The position numbers and the translations under genes are program-made. From Actinomycetes bacterium (GTDB lineage: Bacteria; Actinomycetota; Acidimicrobiia; Acidimicrobiales; RAAP-2): DNA of 38,533 nt. The DNA lies in the NCBI GenBank assembly GCA_021799615.1, contig JAJZAC010000015.1:1-38533 (forward strand), given 5' to 3'. The notes beneath the pieces were generated by a model. It made no database searches. It worked only from the letters and a program-made list of their open reading frames with translations, and had not been told where the DNA came from. Positions 24,515 through 34,098 of the stretch are shown in pieces (position 1 is the first letter of the stretch; every line of letters starts with the position of its first letter).

Positions 24515-26914
24515 TCACCACCGGCGGGGGCCGGTCCCGGTCCGGAGGGCGCGGTGGCCGGCGCCCGGCGCGAGGTGGTGGGGGTGGGCGGCCCGGTAGG
24601 CGGCCCGCCTGGCCAGGTCGGCTGTCTCCTCGAGCTCCTCGGTGGTGGGCACGACCCGGTCCCCGGCGTGCTCCTCGCGCCACAGGTGCGACGGCCACCA
24701 GTTCCACCGTCCGAGGAGGACAGCCACGGACGGCACCAGCAGCGTGCGGACGAGGAACGTGTCGAGCAGGATGCCGGCGGCCAGGCCGAGCCCGATCTCG
24801 CGCACCTGGGTGTCGCCGGCCAGGGTGAGGACCCCGAACGTCCCCGCCAGCACCAGTCCGGCCGACGTGACGGTGGTGCCGGTGGCGCCGATGGCCCGCC
24901 GCACGGCCACGGCGATCGGGGCGTGGTGGGCCTCCTCGCGGATGCGGGTCATGACGAGGATGTTGTAGTCCTCCCCCAGGGCCATGATGAAGATGAACAT
25001 GAAGAAGGGCAGCACGAAGTTGATCCCGCCCTGCCCGCCGATCACGACGAAGACGAGCACGGCGAGGCCGAGGGACGCCAGGTAGGAGAGGCCGACGCTG
25101 GCCACCAGGTAGAGGGGCGCGACCAGGCTGCGCAGCACCGCGGCGAGCAGCAGCGCCAGCACGGCCAGGACCACCGGGATCATGCGGAACAGGTCGCTCC
25201 CCGACACGGCGGCCACGTCGGCCAGCGACGGCGCCTCGCCGGCGACCCCCGCGGCGCTGGCGCCGATCTGGTGGCTGACACCGGCCACCACCTGGCGCAC
25301 GGCAGGGATGGCGTCCACCGCCGCCGGGGAGGTGGGCGGCCCGGCCCGCAGCGCCACGTCGTAGAGGACGGTCCGCCCGTCCGGGCTGACGAACTGGGTC
25401 GCCGCCCGGTAGGCGTTGTAGACGTCGGGCGCCACCGCCACCCCCGGTGGCACCTGGCTTGGGAGGGAGGCGGCCGGTCCCAGCGGGGCCAGGGCAGCGT
25501 GGGCGGCAGCCAGCTCGGCCGGTGCCAGCCTCCGCCCGCTGGCGTCGAGCGGCCCGGTGACGGCGGCGAACTGGCCCGAGGCGACGAGGGACCCCTCGGC
25601 CCGGTCCAGCACGGCCGGTGCCGCCCACACCGGCGTCGGCAGCCGGAAGACGACGCTGGTGGGATCCTGCTCGGCAGCGGGGAAGTCGGCGGCCAGGATG
25701 GCCTGCCCCTCGCCCGAGTCGCTGGTCGCCGCCGGCCCCCCACTGGCGAAGCCGGAGGGCCCGTAGCGCAGCATGGCCGTCGACAGCCCGCCGAAGACGA
25801 CGAGGCCGACGACCAGGGTGGCTGCCGGCCTGGCCACGATGCGGGAGGCCGTCGCCCCCCACAGGCCGCGGCGGTGCTGCCCCGCCCGGGGGATGCGGGG
25901 CCAGAAGGCTGCCCGTCCGAGGACGGCCATGAGGGCCGGCAGCAGGGTGAGGTTGGCGGCCAGGGCGAAGGCCACGCCGATGGCCAGGCCGGGCCCGAGG
26001 CCCTGGTAGAGGCCGAAGCTGGCCAGGGCCAGGCTGCCCAGCGCCGCCATCACGGTGAGGGCCGAGAACGTGATCGACTCGCCCACCTTGGTGAGGGAGA
26101 ACGCCACCGCGTCGTGGCCGGACCGCCCGCGCCGGATCTCCTCGCGCACGCGGAAGATGAGGAACAGCCCGTAGTCGGTGCCCGCCCCCAGCATGAGCAC
26201 GGTGAGCAGGATCGGCGTCAGGGTGGATACCTGGACACCGAGGTGGGACGAGGCGGCGATGACCGGCCCTGCCGCCACCAACGCCACGGCCGAGGGCACC
26301 AGGGCCACCAGCGGGGCCAGCAGGCTGCGGAAGATGAGGAACAGGAGCACGACGATGAAGACGATCGAGAGGTACTCGGTCAGCGCCTGGACGTGCGTGG
26401 TCTGCTGCTCCTGGTCGACCGAGGCGGCCACCCCTCCGGCCAGGTGGACGGCGAGCCCGGCCGGCGGCCCGGCGGCGGCCATGGCGGCCCGGATGTCCCG
26501 CACGGCCGTGGCATCGGGGACCGGGTGCCGGGGGCGGGCCGGGGCGAGCTCGATCGACGCCTTGCGGGCCCGGCCGTTGGCCGACACCCCCTGGTCGACG
26601 ACGGCGCGCACGAACGGCAGCGCCCGGATCGCGCCCTCGGCCCGGTCGACGGCGGCCTCGTCGGCGGCGTCGAGCGCTCCCCGGGCGGTCGCTGCCACCA
26701 GGGTGGTGGTGGCGCCGTGGGTCGGCTGCAGTGGCGAGGCCAATTGGGCGGCCACCGTGCTGGCGGCCTGCGGCGGCAGGAAGGCGCTGTTGGTGCCCTT
26801 CTCGACGCTGGCCAACGAGGGGAGCGAGGCGGCGAGGGCGACAGCGCCCAGCAGCCAGAGGACGATGATGGGCCAGCGGAAGCGGACGCTGAACCGGCCC
26901 AGGGCGGCGAACAA
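24515..26914 (-). CDS. MMPL/RND-family membrane transporter
   Basis: A 799-residue transporter with two halves, each with one N-terminal helix, an outer loop domain and a five-helix bundle. The first half begins FAALGRFSVRFRWPIIVLWLLG and carries GAGTDYGLFLIFRVREEIRRG. The second half carries ALGEDYNILVMTRIREEAHH. The Asp-Tyr pairs within the helices (GTDYG and GEDYN) are the proton-relay sites of MMPL proteins, which export lipids, polyketides or drugs. The cargo is unknown. The start is TTG 26914, with GAGGAG 9 nt upstream; the N-terminus then matches the family, and no ATG or GTG fits as well. TACAAT (26983-26978, minus strand) is a good -10. Confidence 0.92.
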   Translation of the reverse strand: MFAALGRFSVRFRWPIIVLWLLGAVALAASLPSLASVEKGTNSAFLPPQAASTVAAQLASPLQPTHGATTTLVAATARGALDAADEAAVDRAEGAIRALPFVRAVVDQGVSANGRARKASIELAPARPRHPVPDATAVRDIRAAMAAAGPPAGLAVHLAGGVAASVDQEQQTTHVQALTEYLSIVFIVVLLFLIFRSLLAPLVALVPSAVALVAAGPVIAASSHLGVQVSTLTPILLTVLMLGAGTDYGLFLIFRVREEIRRGRSGHDAVAFSLTKVGESITFSALTVMAALGSLALASFGLYQGLGPGLAIGVAFALAANLTLLPALMAVLGRAAFWPRIPRAGQHRRGLWGATASRIVARPAATLVVGLVVFGGLSTAMLRYGPSGFASGGPAATSDSGEGQAILAADFPAAEQDPTSVVFRLPTPVWAAPAVLDRAEGSLVASGQFAAVTGPLDASGRRLAPAELAAAHAALAPLGPAASLPSQVPPGVAVAPDVYNAYRAATQFVSPDGRTVLYDVALRAGPPTSPAAVDAIPAVRQVVAGVSHQIGASAAGVAGEAPSLADVAAVSGSDLFRMIPVVLAVLALLLAAVLRSLVAPLYLVASVGLSYLASLGLAVLVFVVIGGQGGINFVLPFFMFIFIMALGEDYNILVMTRIREEAHHAPIAVAVRRAIGATGTTVTSAGLVLAGTFGVLTLAGDTQVREIGLGLAAGILLDTFLVRTLLVPSVAVLLGRWNWWPSHLWREEHAGDRVVPTTEELEETADLARRAAYRAAHPHHLAPGAGHRALRTGTGPRRW

Positions 26915-26977
26915 CGGTGGGTACTCCTCGACGACGGCACGCGTGCCACCCCGGAGGCGGCGCGACGGGATCGACGA

Positions 26978-26983
26978 ATTGTA
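26978..26983 (-). promoter_or_regulatory. -10 element for the MMPL transporter
   Basis: TACAAT (minus strand) in an unusually A+T-rich patch gives a transcript with a leader of about 56 nt ending in GAGGAG before TTG 26914. The gap to the upstream FrhB-like gene is 114 bp, so the transporter has its own promoter. Confidence 0.5.
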
Positions 26984-27028
26984 GGTGACGCAGCCCGGGC
27001 GCCGGGGGTCGGCCCCGGGCCCGGCGGC

Positions 27029-28153
27029 TCAGACCGGAGTGGGCAGGCGGCGCGGCATGGGCACCGCCGTCTCGGGCCAGCGGCGCCGGCTCACCCGCGA
27101 CAGCTTGTGCAACAGCGCCACCGCGCCGGGGTCGTCGCTGCCCGGGCGCACCTCGAGGGCGCCCCCGTCGGCCATGGCGTCGACCAGGTCGCGCCCGCGC
27201 TCGGTCCGCACCAGGGTGAGGGTCCAGTCGGCGTTGGCGCCGATCCCGCCGGTGGAGATGTCGGCGTGCTCAGCGGCGAAGTCCGGGCAGGCCGTGCATC
27301 CCTCGCGGGTCCAGCCGTGGGCCTCCTTGAGCGGGATCTCGTGGTAGCTGCCGTCGCGCATCCACACCTGGAACACGCCCTTGATGTTCATCTTGGCGAT
27401 GTCGGCCCGGGCCAGCCCGTAACGGGCCTCGAACAGCTCGGGGAAGATGGCGTCGTCGAACGACTTCGAGCAGAGCAGGCCGATGGACAGCGACAGGCGG
27501 CGGGCGATCTTGCCCGCCTTGCGGGCCGCCATGATGGCCGGCGCCGATGCCTGGCAGCCCATCCCCACCAGGGCGATCCGCTCGGCACCCCCCGCCACCG
27601 CCTCGGGGTAGGCGAGGGTGTTGGCCGAGTAGGTGTAGCGGGACCCGGCCGCCCGGAGGACCGACGCCCGGTCGGTGGCCACCGCGGGGACCGCCTTCCA
27701 CGTCGAACCGTCGCCTTCGAGGTCCGACACCAGGGCGGCGTCGATCACGTCGTGCTCGAGGGCCCAGATCAACAGGGCGGAGACGAGACCGCCGTCCTGA
27801 CCGGCGGCCAGGATCTCGGGGTCGGTCGCCCTGGCCAGCAGGACCCGCCCCTCGATCCCCGACACCTCGTCGTCGGTGCGCTCGCGGCCGTGGAGGTGGG
27901 TGTCCGCCTCGGGTTCCCAGGTCCGGAACCTCGGGCAGGCCCGGGTGCACATGGTGCACCCCTTCACGCCGTGGGTGCAGTCGGTCGGGCCCCCGTCCTC
28001 CTCGACGTGGAACGGCTTGTACCGGCCGCCGGCGTCGTCGTAGCGGAGGACGTCGTGGGGGCAGGCGACGATGCACCCGGCGCACCCGGTGCACAGCCCC
28101 GACGTGACGACCTCGGTGTACAGCTCGGCCCACTGCGGCTTCTCTGGAGGCAT
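27029..28153 (-). CDS. F420 hydrogenase/dehydrogenase beta subunit-like (FrhB family) iron-sulfur flavoprotein
   Basis: A 374-residue FrhB/FpoF-type protein expected to move electrons between F420 and iron-sulfur or FAD centres. The N-terminal ferredoxin part reads GLCTGCAGCIVACPHDVL (CX2CX2CX3CP), followed by a second set GCTMCTRACPRF. ILAAGQDGGLVSALLIWALE starts the FrhB domain. VGMGCQASAPAIM, IGLLCSKSF and GCTACPDFAAEHADIS carry more conserved cysteines, and GIGANADWTLTLVRTERG is the F420-site region. No hydrogenase or coenzyme-M partner is near, so it is a stand-alone oxidoreductase. ATG 28153 lies 6 nt behind TAGGGT, so it is probably leaderless. Confidence 0.9.
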   Translation of the reverse strand: MPPEKPQWAELYTEVVTSGLCTGCAGCIVACPHDVLRYDDAGGRYKPFHVEEDGGPTDCTHGVKGCTMCTRACPRFRTWEPEADTHLHGRERTDDEVSGIEGRVLLARATDPEILAAGQDGGLVSALLIWALEHDVIDAALVSDLEGDGSTWKAVPAVATDRASVLRAAGSRYTYSANTLAYPEAVAGGAERIALVGMGCQASAPAIMAARKAGKIARRLSLSIGLLCSKSFDDAIFPELFEARYGLARADIAKMNIKGVFQVWMRDGSYHEIPLKEAHGWTREGCTACPDFAAEHADISTGGIGANADWTLTLVRTERGRDLVDAMADGGALEVRPGSDDPGAVALLHKLSRVSRRRWPETAVPMPRRLPTPV

Positions 28154-28159
28154 GGGCTC

Positions 28160-28165
28160 ACCCTA
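28160..28165 (-). promoter_or_regulatory. -10 element for the leaderless FrhB-like mRNA
   Basis: TAGGGT (minus strand) ends 6 nt before ATG 28153 and no Shine-Dalgarno sequence lies between. It is one half of a divergent pair with the glycosylase promoter 33 bp away. Confidence 0.55.
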
Positions 28166-28197
28166 GCGACGCGCCAGGGGGGAGCGGAATCCCCGGG

Positions 28198-28203
28198 TAC
28201 CGT
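28198..28203 (+). promoter_or_regulatory. -10 element for the leaderless Fpg/Nei mRNA
   Basis: TACCGT ends 6 nt before GTG 28210. The codon is fixed by the conserved PELPEVE that follows, so the spacing is reliable. Confidence 0.6.
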
Positions 28204-28209
28204 CGTGCC

Positions 28210-28989
28210 GTGCCCGAACTGCCCGAGGTGGAGGCCTACCGGTCGGTGGCCGAGGCGGTGGTCGGCCGACGGGTCCGGAGCGTCTCGGCACCGGACCCCT
28301 GGTATGTGAAGGGTGCCTCGCCGGCCGACGCCGCCGCTGCCCTCGCCGGGCGGACGGTGACCGCCGCCCGCCGTCACGGAAAGCTCCTCGTCCTCGACAC
28401 CGACGGCCCCCACCGCCTCGGCCTCCGGTTCGGCATGACCGGGACCCTGGTGGTCGACGGGGAGCCGGCCCTCGAGCGCCTCCGCTACGGGCCCGCCCGC
28501 CTCGACCCGGGCTGGGTCCGCTTCGAGCTGGACTTCGCCCGCCGGGGGCGGCTGGCCGTCCACGACCCCCGGCGCCTCGGCGGCGTGTCGCTCGATCCCG
28601 ACGAGTCGGTGCTGGGTCCCGACGCCGCCACCGTGAGCGTGGCCGACCTCGGGGCGGCACTGGCCGGCTCGGCGGCGCCGCTCAAGGCCCGCCTGCTCGA
28701 CCAGGCGCGACTCGCCGGTGTGGGGAACCTGGTGGCGGACGAGGTGCTGTGGCGGGCGGGGTTGGCGCCCGGCCGCCCGGCCGGTTCGCTGGCCCCGGAC
28801 GAGATCCGCGGGCTCCGGCGGGTGCTGGTGGCGACGGTGGCCGAGCTGTGTCGGCGGGGCGGTTCGGACGCCGGCGACCTGTTCGTGCACCGCCGGCCGG
28901 GCGGGCGCTGCCCCCGCGACGGCACCGGCCTGGCCCGTGCCACCGTCGGGGGCCGCACCACCTGGTGGTGCCCGTCCCACCAGCGCTGA
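28210..28989 (+). CDS. Fpg/Nei-family DNA glycosylase with altered zinc finger
   Basis: Base-excision enzyme for oxidised bases. The 259-residue product starts PELPEVEAYRSV (catalytic Pro2 and Glu3) and has the beta-hairpin lysine K58 in RRHGKLLVLD. AGVGNLVADEVLW is the H2TH region with the DNA-binding Asn. The C-terminal finger keeps the normal spacing but reads C234-X2-D237-X16-C254-X2-H257, so two of the four cysteines are replaced by Asp and His. An Asp-His-Cys2 zinc site, or none, is possible. Whether it favours 8-oxoguanine or pyrimidine lesions cannot be told. GTG 28210 is certain from the N-terminus. Confidence 0.9.
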   Translation: MPELPEVEAYRSVAEAVVGRRVRSVSAPDPWYVKGASPADAAAALAGRTVTAARRHGKLLVLDTDGPHRLGLRFGMTGTLVVDGEPALERLRYGPARLDPGWVRFELDFARRGRLAVHDPRRLGGVSLDPDESVLGPDAATVSVADLGAALAGSAAPLKARLLDQARLAGVGNLVADEVLWRAGLAPGRPAGSLAPDEIRGLRRVLVATVAELCRRGGSDAGDLFVHRRPGGRCPRDGTGLARATVGGRTTWWCPSHQR

Positions 28990-28995
28990 CGCTCC

Positions 28996-29025
28996 CGGCA
29001 GGGGAGGCCGGCCGGGCACCTGCCG
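28996..29025 (+). terminator. Possible terminator hairpin after the glycosylase
   Basis: The seven-base arms CGGCAGG (28996-29002) and CCTGCCG (29019-29025) lie just after the stop. No U-tract follows. The remaining part of the 164-bp gap to the next gene holds only its GGAGGAGG ribosome site. Confidence 0.35.
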
Positions 29026-29153
29026 TTCGTCGCCGGCCCGCTCCCGGATGACCAGTCCGGTGGTCGCCCGCCCCATCCGCGACGGGCGGCGGCGCCGAAC
29101 CTCCACGAGCGCACGCGCCGGGGAACGCCCGGCGGGCACGGGAGGAGGTCGGG

Positions 29154-30110
29154 ATGCCGGATGTCCAACTCGGCGGCCGGGCACCGGGGCGGTTGCGGCG
29201 GGTCCGGATCGCGCTCGGTGTGGCCTGGTTGGTCGACGCCGCCCTGCAGCTGCAGCCGTCCATGTTCGGCCGGGGTTTCGTGACCGGCGTGCTGGCCCCG
29301 GCCGCGGCGGGCCAGCCCGGGATCGTCGGCCGTCCCATGGTGGCCGTCGACCACCTGGCCGGGGCCCACCCGGTGGTGGTCGACGTCGTCGCCGCGCTCG
29401 TCCAGGCGGCCATCGGCGTCGGGCTCATCCTGGACGCCACCGCCCGCCCGGCCCTGGCCGCGTCGGTGGCGTGGGCCGGTGGGGTGTGGTGGTTCGGCGA
29501 GGGCTTCGGCGGCCTGCTGACCGGGTCGGCCTCGCCCCTGACGGGGGCGCCGGGCGCGGCCGCGCTCTACGGCCTGGTGGCCGTGCTGGTGCGGCCCACG
29601 CTGGCCCGGGTCACGGGGTCCCGGTTGGTGCGCGGGACGTGGGCGGTGCTGTGGGCGGGGACCGGCCTCCTGTGGCTGCAGCCCGCCGTGCGCGCTCCCG
29701 GTGCCACCCGTGACGCGCTCGCCACCGCAGCCCCCGGTGGTCCCGGGTGGCTGGCCTGGCCGGCCAGGGCGCTGTCCGACGCGGCCCGTGGGCACGGCCT
29801 CGTCGTGGCGCTGGTGGGCGCGCTCGCCGGCCTGGCCGTCGGGTTCGGGGTTCTCGTGCCGCGCTGGCGCCGGGTCGCCCTGGCCGCCGGCTCCGTGGTG
29901 GCCCTGGCCATGTGGGCCACCGGTCAGGCCTTCGGCGGGGTCCTCACCGGTACGGCCACCGACCTCCAGACCGGTCCGCTGGTGGTGCTGGTGGCCCTGG
30001 CCGCCGCCGCCCGGCTCGAGCCGGGTGGGGCCGTGGCCCGGCAGCCGGCGCCGCCTGAGCGCGCCGAGCCCACCGTCAGGTCGCCGCTTCCGGCCCGCAC
30101 GGCGGCGTGA
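29154..30110 (+). CDS. Multi-pass membrane protein with internal repeat, function unknown
   Basis: 318 residues with a short Arg-rich start and about eight hydrophobic segments. I do not recognise the family. The two halves share a pattern: WWFGEGFGGLLTGSASPLTG (about residues 111-130) and ATGQAFGGVLTGTATDLQTG (about 261-280), both followed by a long hydrophobic helix. That suggests an ancient duplication giving a pseudo-symmetric pore or carrier. The last 30 residues are Pro/Ala/Arg-rich and soluble. ATG 29154 has a very strong GGAGGAGG upstream. The gene stands between the glycosylase and the convergent bcp gene. Confidence 0.75.
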   Translation: MPDVQLGGRAPGRLRRVRIALGVAWLVDAALQLQPSMFGRGFVTGVLAPAAAGQPGIVGRPMVAVDHLAGAHPVVVDVVAALVQAAIGVGLILDATARPALAASVAWAGGVWWFGEGFGGLLTGSASPLTGAPGAAALYGLVAVLVRPTLARVTGSRLVRGTWAVLWAGTGLLWLQPAVRAPGATRDALATAAPGGPGWLAWPARALSDAARGHGLVVALVGALAGLAVGFGVLVPRWRRVALAAGSVVALAMWATGQAFGGVLTGTATDLQTGPLVVLVALAAAARLEPGGAVARQPAPPERAEPTVRSPLPARTAA

Positions 30111-30137
30111 CCGGTGGCCGGGCGGACGCGGCCGTGA

Positions 30138-30605
30138 TCACTCGCCGGCAAGCTCGGCGAGCACCTTGGCCGCGTGGCCGTCGGCCTTCACGTGGTACCA
30201 CGCCCGGGTGATCACGCCGCTGCCGTCGACGAGGAACGTCGAGCGGATGACACCCACCGTCTTCTTGCCGTACATGGTCTTCTCGCCCCAGGCGCCGTAG
30301 GCCTCGCCCACGGCGTGGTCGGCGTCCGTGAGGAGCGGGAACGTGAGGCCGTACTTGTGGCGGAACGCCTGGTGGCGGGCGGCGCTGTCGGCCGAGATCC
30401 CCACCACGGTCGCGCCCGAGCGCGAGAAGGCCGCCAGGTTCTCGTTGAACTGGCACGCCTCCTTGGTGCACCCGGGGGTGTCGTCCTTCGGGTAGAAGTA
30501 GACGACGACCGGTCTCCCGGCGAAGTCGGCCAGGGACACGTCGTTGCCGTCCTGGTCGGGGAGGGTGAAGGCGGGGGCGGTGTCACCGGCGGCGAGCGTT
30601 CCCAT
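30138..30605 (-). CDS. bcp: Peroxiredoxin Bcp/PrxQ
   Basis: Thiol peroxidase of the Bcp/PrxQ group, 155 residues. AGDTAPAFTLPDQDGN opens the thioredoxin-like fold. YFYPKDDTPGCTKEAC holds peroxidatic C46 and resolving C51, separated by four residues, the typical alpha2-helix PrxQ arrangement. GISADSAARHQAFRHKY and GVIRSTFLVDGSGVI complete the family pattern. ATG 30605 has AAGGA upstream. The 5' region on this strand is a striking four-base repeat tract. It is divergent from thiC. Confidence 0.95.
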   Translation of the reverse strand: MGTLAAGDTAPAFTLPDQDGNDVSLADFAGRPVVVYFYPKDDTPGCTKEACQFNENLAAFSRSGATVVGISADSAARHQAFRHKYGLTFPLLTDADHAVGEAYGAWGEKTMYGKKTVGVIRSTFLVDGSGVITRAWYHVKADGHAAKVLAELAGE

Positions 30606-30614
30606 GGGTGGTCC

Positions 30615-30694
30615 TTTCGGTCGGTCGGTCTGTCGGTCCGTCGGTCTGTCGGTCTTTCGGTCTTTCGGTCGGTCTGTCGGTCGGTCTGTCGGGG
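30615..30694. repeat. Tetranucleotide-based simple repeat tract upstream of bcp
   Basis: About 80 bp made almost wholly of TCGG, TCTG and TTTCGG blocks; on the minus strand these read as GACCGACA, GACCGACC and GACCGAAA. It begins 10 bp upstream of the bcp start and so lies in its leader or promoter. Such tetramer tracts can change length by slippage. It has no spacers and is not a CRISPR array. Confidence 0.85.
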
Positions 30695-30756
30695 CCCGCT
30701 GCCGACCTGCGCTCGGCCACCGTCGGCGCGGTGTACCCCCGCCGTGGGAGACTACG

Positions 30757-32613
<1,857 letters not shown>

Positions 32614-32656
32614 CCTCGCCGCCGGGGATGTGACCGGGTCCGGCGCCCCGACGAGG

Positions 32657-32695
32657 TACAATGTAGGTCGCGAGCAGGCATCGAGCCGTGCTCGC
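32657..32695 (+). promoter_or_regulatory. Promoter and 5' leader hairpin of the DEAD-box helicase
   Basis: TACAAT at 32657-32662 is a strong -10; transcription should begin near 32669. Immediately there the RNA can fold GCGAGCA (32670-32676) with TGCTCGC (32689-32695), a perfect 7-bp stem with a 12-nt loop. The start codon is about 184 nt farther on, so the leader is unusually long for this window. The rest of the 239-bp gap after thiC holds nothing else I recognise. Confidence 0.5.
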
Positions 32696-32852
32696 GGGGT
32701 CCAACTCACCCCGTCCCGGTCCAGCGCCGTGACGGTTGCACGTCCGGTCGCATCCGGGCGGCCGAGGCGGGCCCGCCCCCGAGGGCGCCTGTCCCGGGGT
32801 CGCCGCGCCGGCCGCCGGCCGCCGCCAGACGACGAGAGTGAGCAACGACCAC

Positions 32853-34085
32853 ATGACAACCGCCGTTGACGGGGACGAGCGCGTCCCCGCAGCCGGGCCG
32901 GTCCACCACGACCAGCCCTCCTTCGAGTCCCTGGGCGTGGACCCGGCGCTGGTCGCCGTCCTCGACGAGCAGGGCATCACCACCGCCTTCCCCATCCAGG
33001 CCCTCACCGTGGCCGACGGGCTGGCCGGCCGCGACGTCTGCGGCAAAGCCAAGACGGGGTCGGGCAAGACCCTTGCCTTCGGCCTGCCGCTCCTCCAGCG
33101 GACGGCGGCGGACCCGGCGACGGCGCCGGGCCGGCCCCGGGCGCTGGTGCTGGTGCCGACCCGCGAACTGGCCGTGCAGGTGACCGAGGTCCTCGTGCCC
33201 CTGGGCAAGGCGGTCGGGTTGCGGGTGGTGGCCGTCTACGGCGGTGCCGACATCGACCGCCAGGTGTCGAAGATCCGCAAAGGCGTGGACGTGGTCATCG
33301 CCACCCCCGGCCGGCTCATCGACCTGGGCGACCGGGGCGAGCTGTCGGTGGCCGACGTGGAGACGCTGGTGCTGGACGAGGCCGACCGCATGGCCGACAT
33401 GGGCTTCATGCCCCAGGTCGAGTGGGTGCTCCGCCGCCTGGAGCGCGCCCACCAGACCCTGCTGTTCTCCGCCACCCTCGACGGCGCCGTCGACCGCCTC
33501 GTCAGCCGGTACCTGACCGACCCCGTCCTCCACGAGGTGGCGTCGCCCCGGACCACCGTGGAGGCGATGGAGCACCGGTTCCTCGAGGTCCACCAGATGG
33601 ACCGGGTCAAGGTGTGCGCGGCCATCTGCCGCAACTCGTCGAAGACGATCGTCTTCGTGCGGACCAAGCGGGGCGCCGACCGGCTGGTGGAACAGCTCCA
33701 GAAGGAAGGGGTCCGGGCCGCCGCCATCCACGGCGACCTCCGCCAGGTCCAGCGCGAACGCACTCTGGCCGACTTCTCCGAGGACAAGCTCCCCGTGCTG
33801 GTGGCCACGGACGTGGCCGCCCGGGGCCTCGACATCGACGCGGTGGACGTGGTGGTGCACTTCGACATCCCCGAGGACCACAAGGCCTACCTGCACCGCT
33901 CGGGCCGGACCGCTCGGGCCGGCCAGGCCGGCGTGGTGGTGACGCTCGTCCAGTGGAACCAGATCCTCGAGGTCGAGCGCATCCAGGCCCGCATCGGCCT
34001 GCGGCTCCCCATCGTGGAGGTCTTCTCCAACGACCCCCGGCTGGCCGACCTTGCCGGCTGGCACCCCGGCGTCGACGTGGCGTGA
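32853..34085 (+). CDS. DEAD-box ATP-dependent RNA helicase (RhlE/CsdA-like)
   Basis: A 410-residue RNA helicase core without a long tail. Q motif FESLGVDPALVAVL then FPIQ, Walker A AKTGSGKT, PTRELAVQV, ATPGRLIDL, DEAD box VLDEADRMADMGF, SAT motif LFSATL, then ATDVAARGLDID and HRSGRTARAG. The complete set means it is active. It unwinds RNA in ribosome assembly or decay. ATG 32853 is used; GTG 32838 would add five residues and is preceded by GACGAGA. The long leader with a 5' hairpin is reminiscent of cold-induced helicase mRNAs. M. tuberculosis rhlE lies in a comparable neighbourhood with whiB1 and pdtaS. Confidence 0.93.
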   Translation: MTTAVDGDERVPAAGPVHHDQPSFESLGVDPALVAVLDEQGITTAFPIQALTVADGLAGRDVCGKAKTGSGKTLAFGLPLLQRTAADPATAPGRPRALVLVPTRELAVQVTEVLVPLGKAVGLRVVAVYGGADIDRQVSKIRKGVDVVIATPGRLIDLGDRGELSVADVETLVLDEADRMADMGFMPQVEWVLRRLERAHQTLLFSATLDGAVDRLVSRYLTDPVLHEVASPRTTVEAMEHRFLEVHQMDRVKVCAAICRNSSKTIVFVRTKRGADRLVEQLQKEGVRAAAIHGDLRQVQRERTLADFSEDKLPVLVATDVAARGLDIDAVDVVVHFDIPEDHKAYLHRSGRTARAGQAGVVVTLVQWNQILEVERIQARIGLRLPIVEVFSNDPRLADLAGWHPGVDVA

Positions 34086-34098
34086 GCCGACGCCCGGC

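Noticed and set aside
27029-28153. Part of an F420-reducing hydrogenase operon
   Set aside because: No large or small hydrogenase subunit lies nearby; the gene is flanked by a transporter and a DNA glycosylase.
24086-28309. A 1407-codon open frame on the plus strand opposite the MMPL and FrhB-like genes
   Set aside because: It is an antisense shadow caused by high G+C at third codon positions; its translation is low-complexity and has no domain, whereas the minus-strand genes have full family motifs.
30615-30694. Repeat tract as a CRISPR array
   Set aside because: The units are 4-8 bp without spacers and there are no cas genes.
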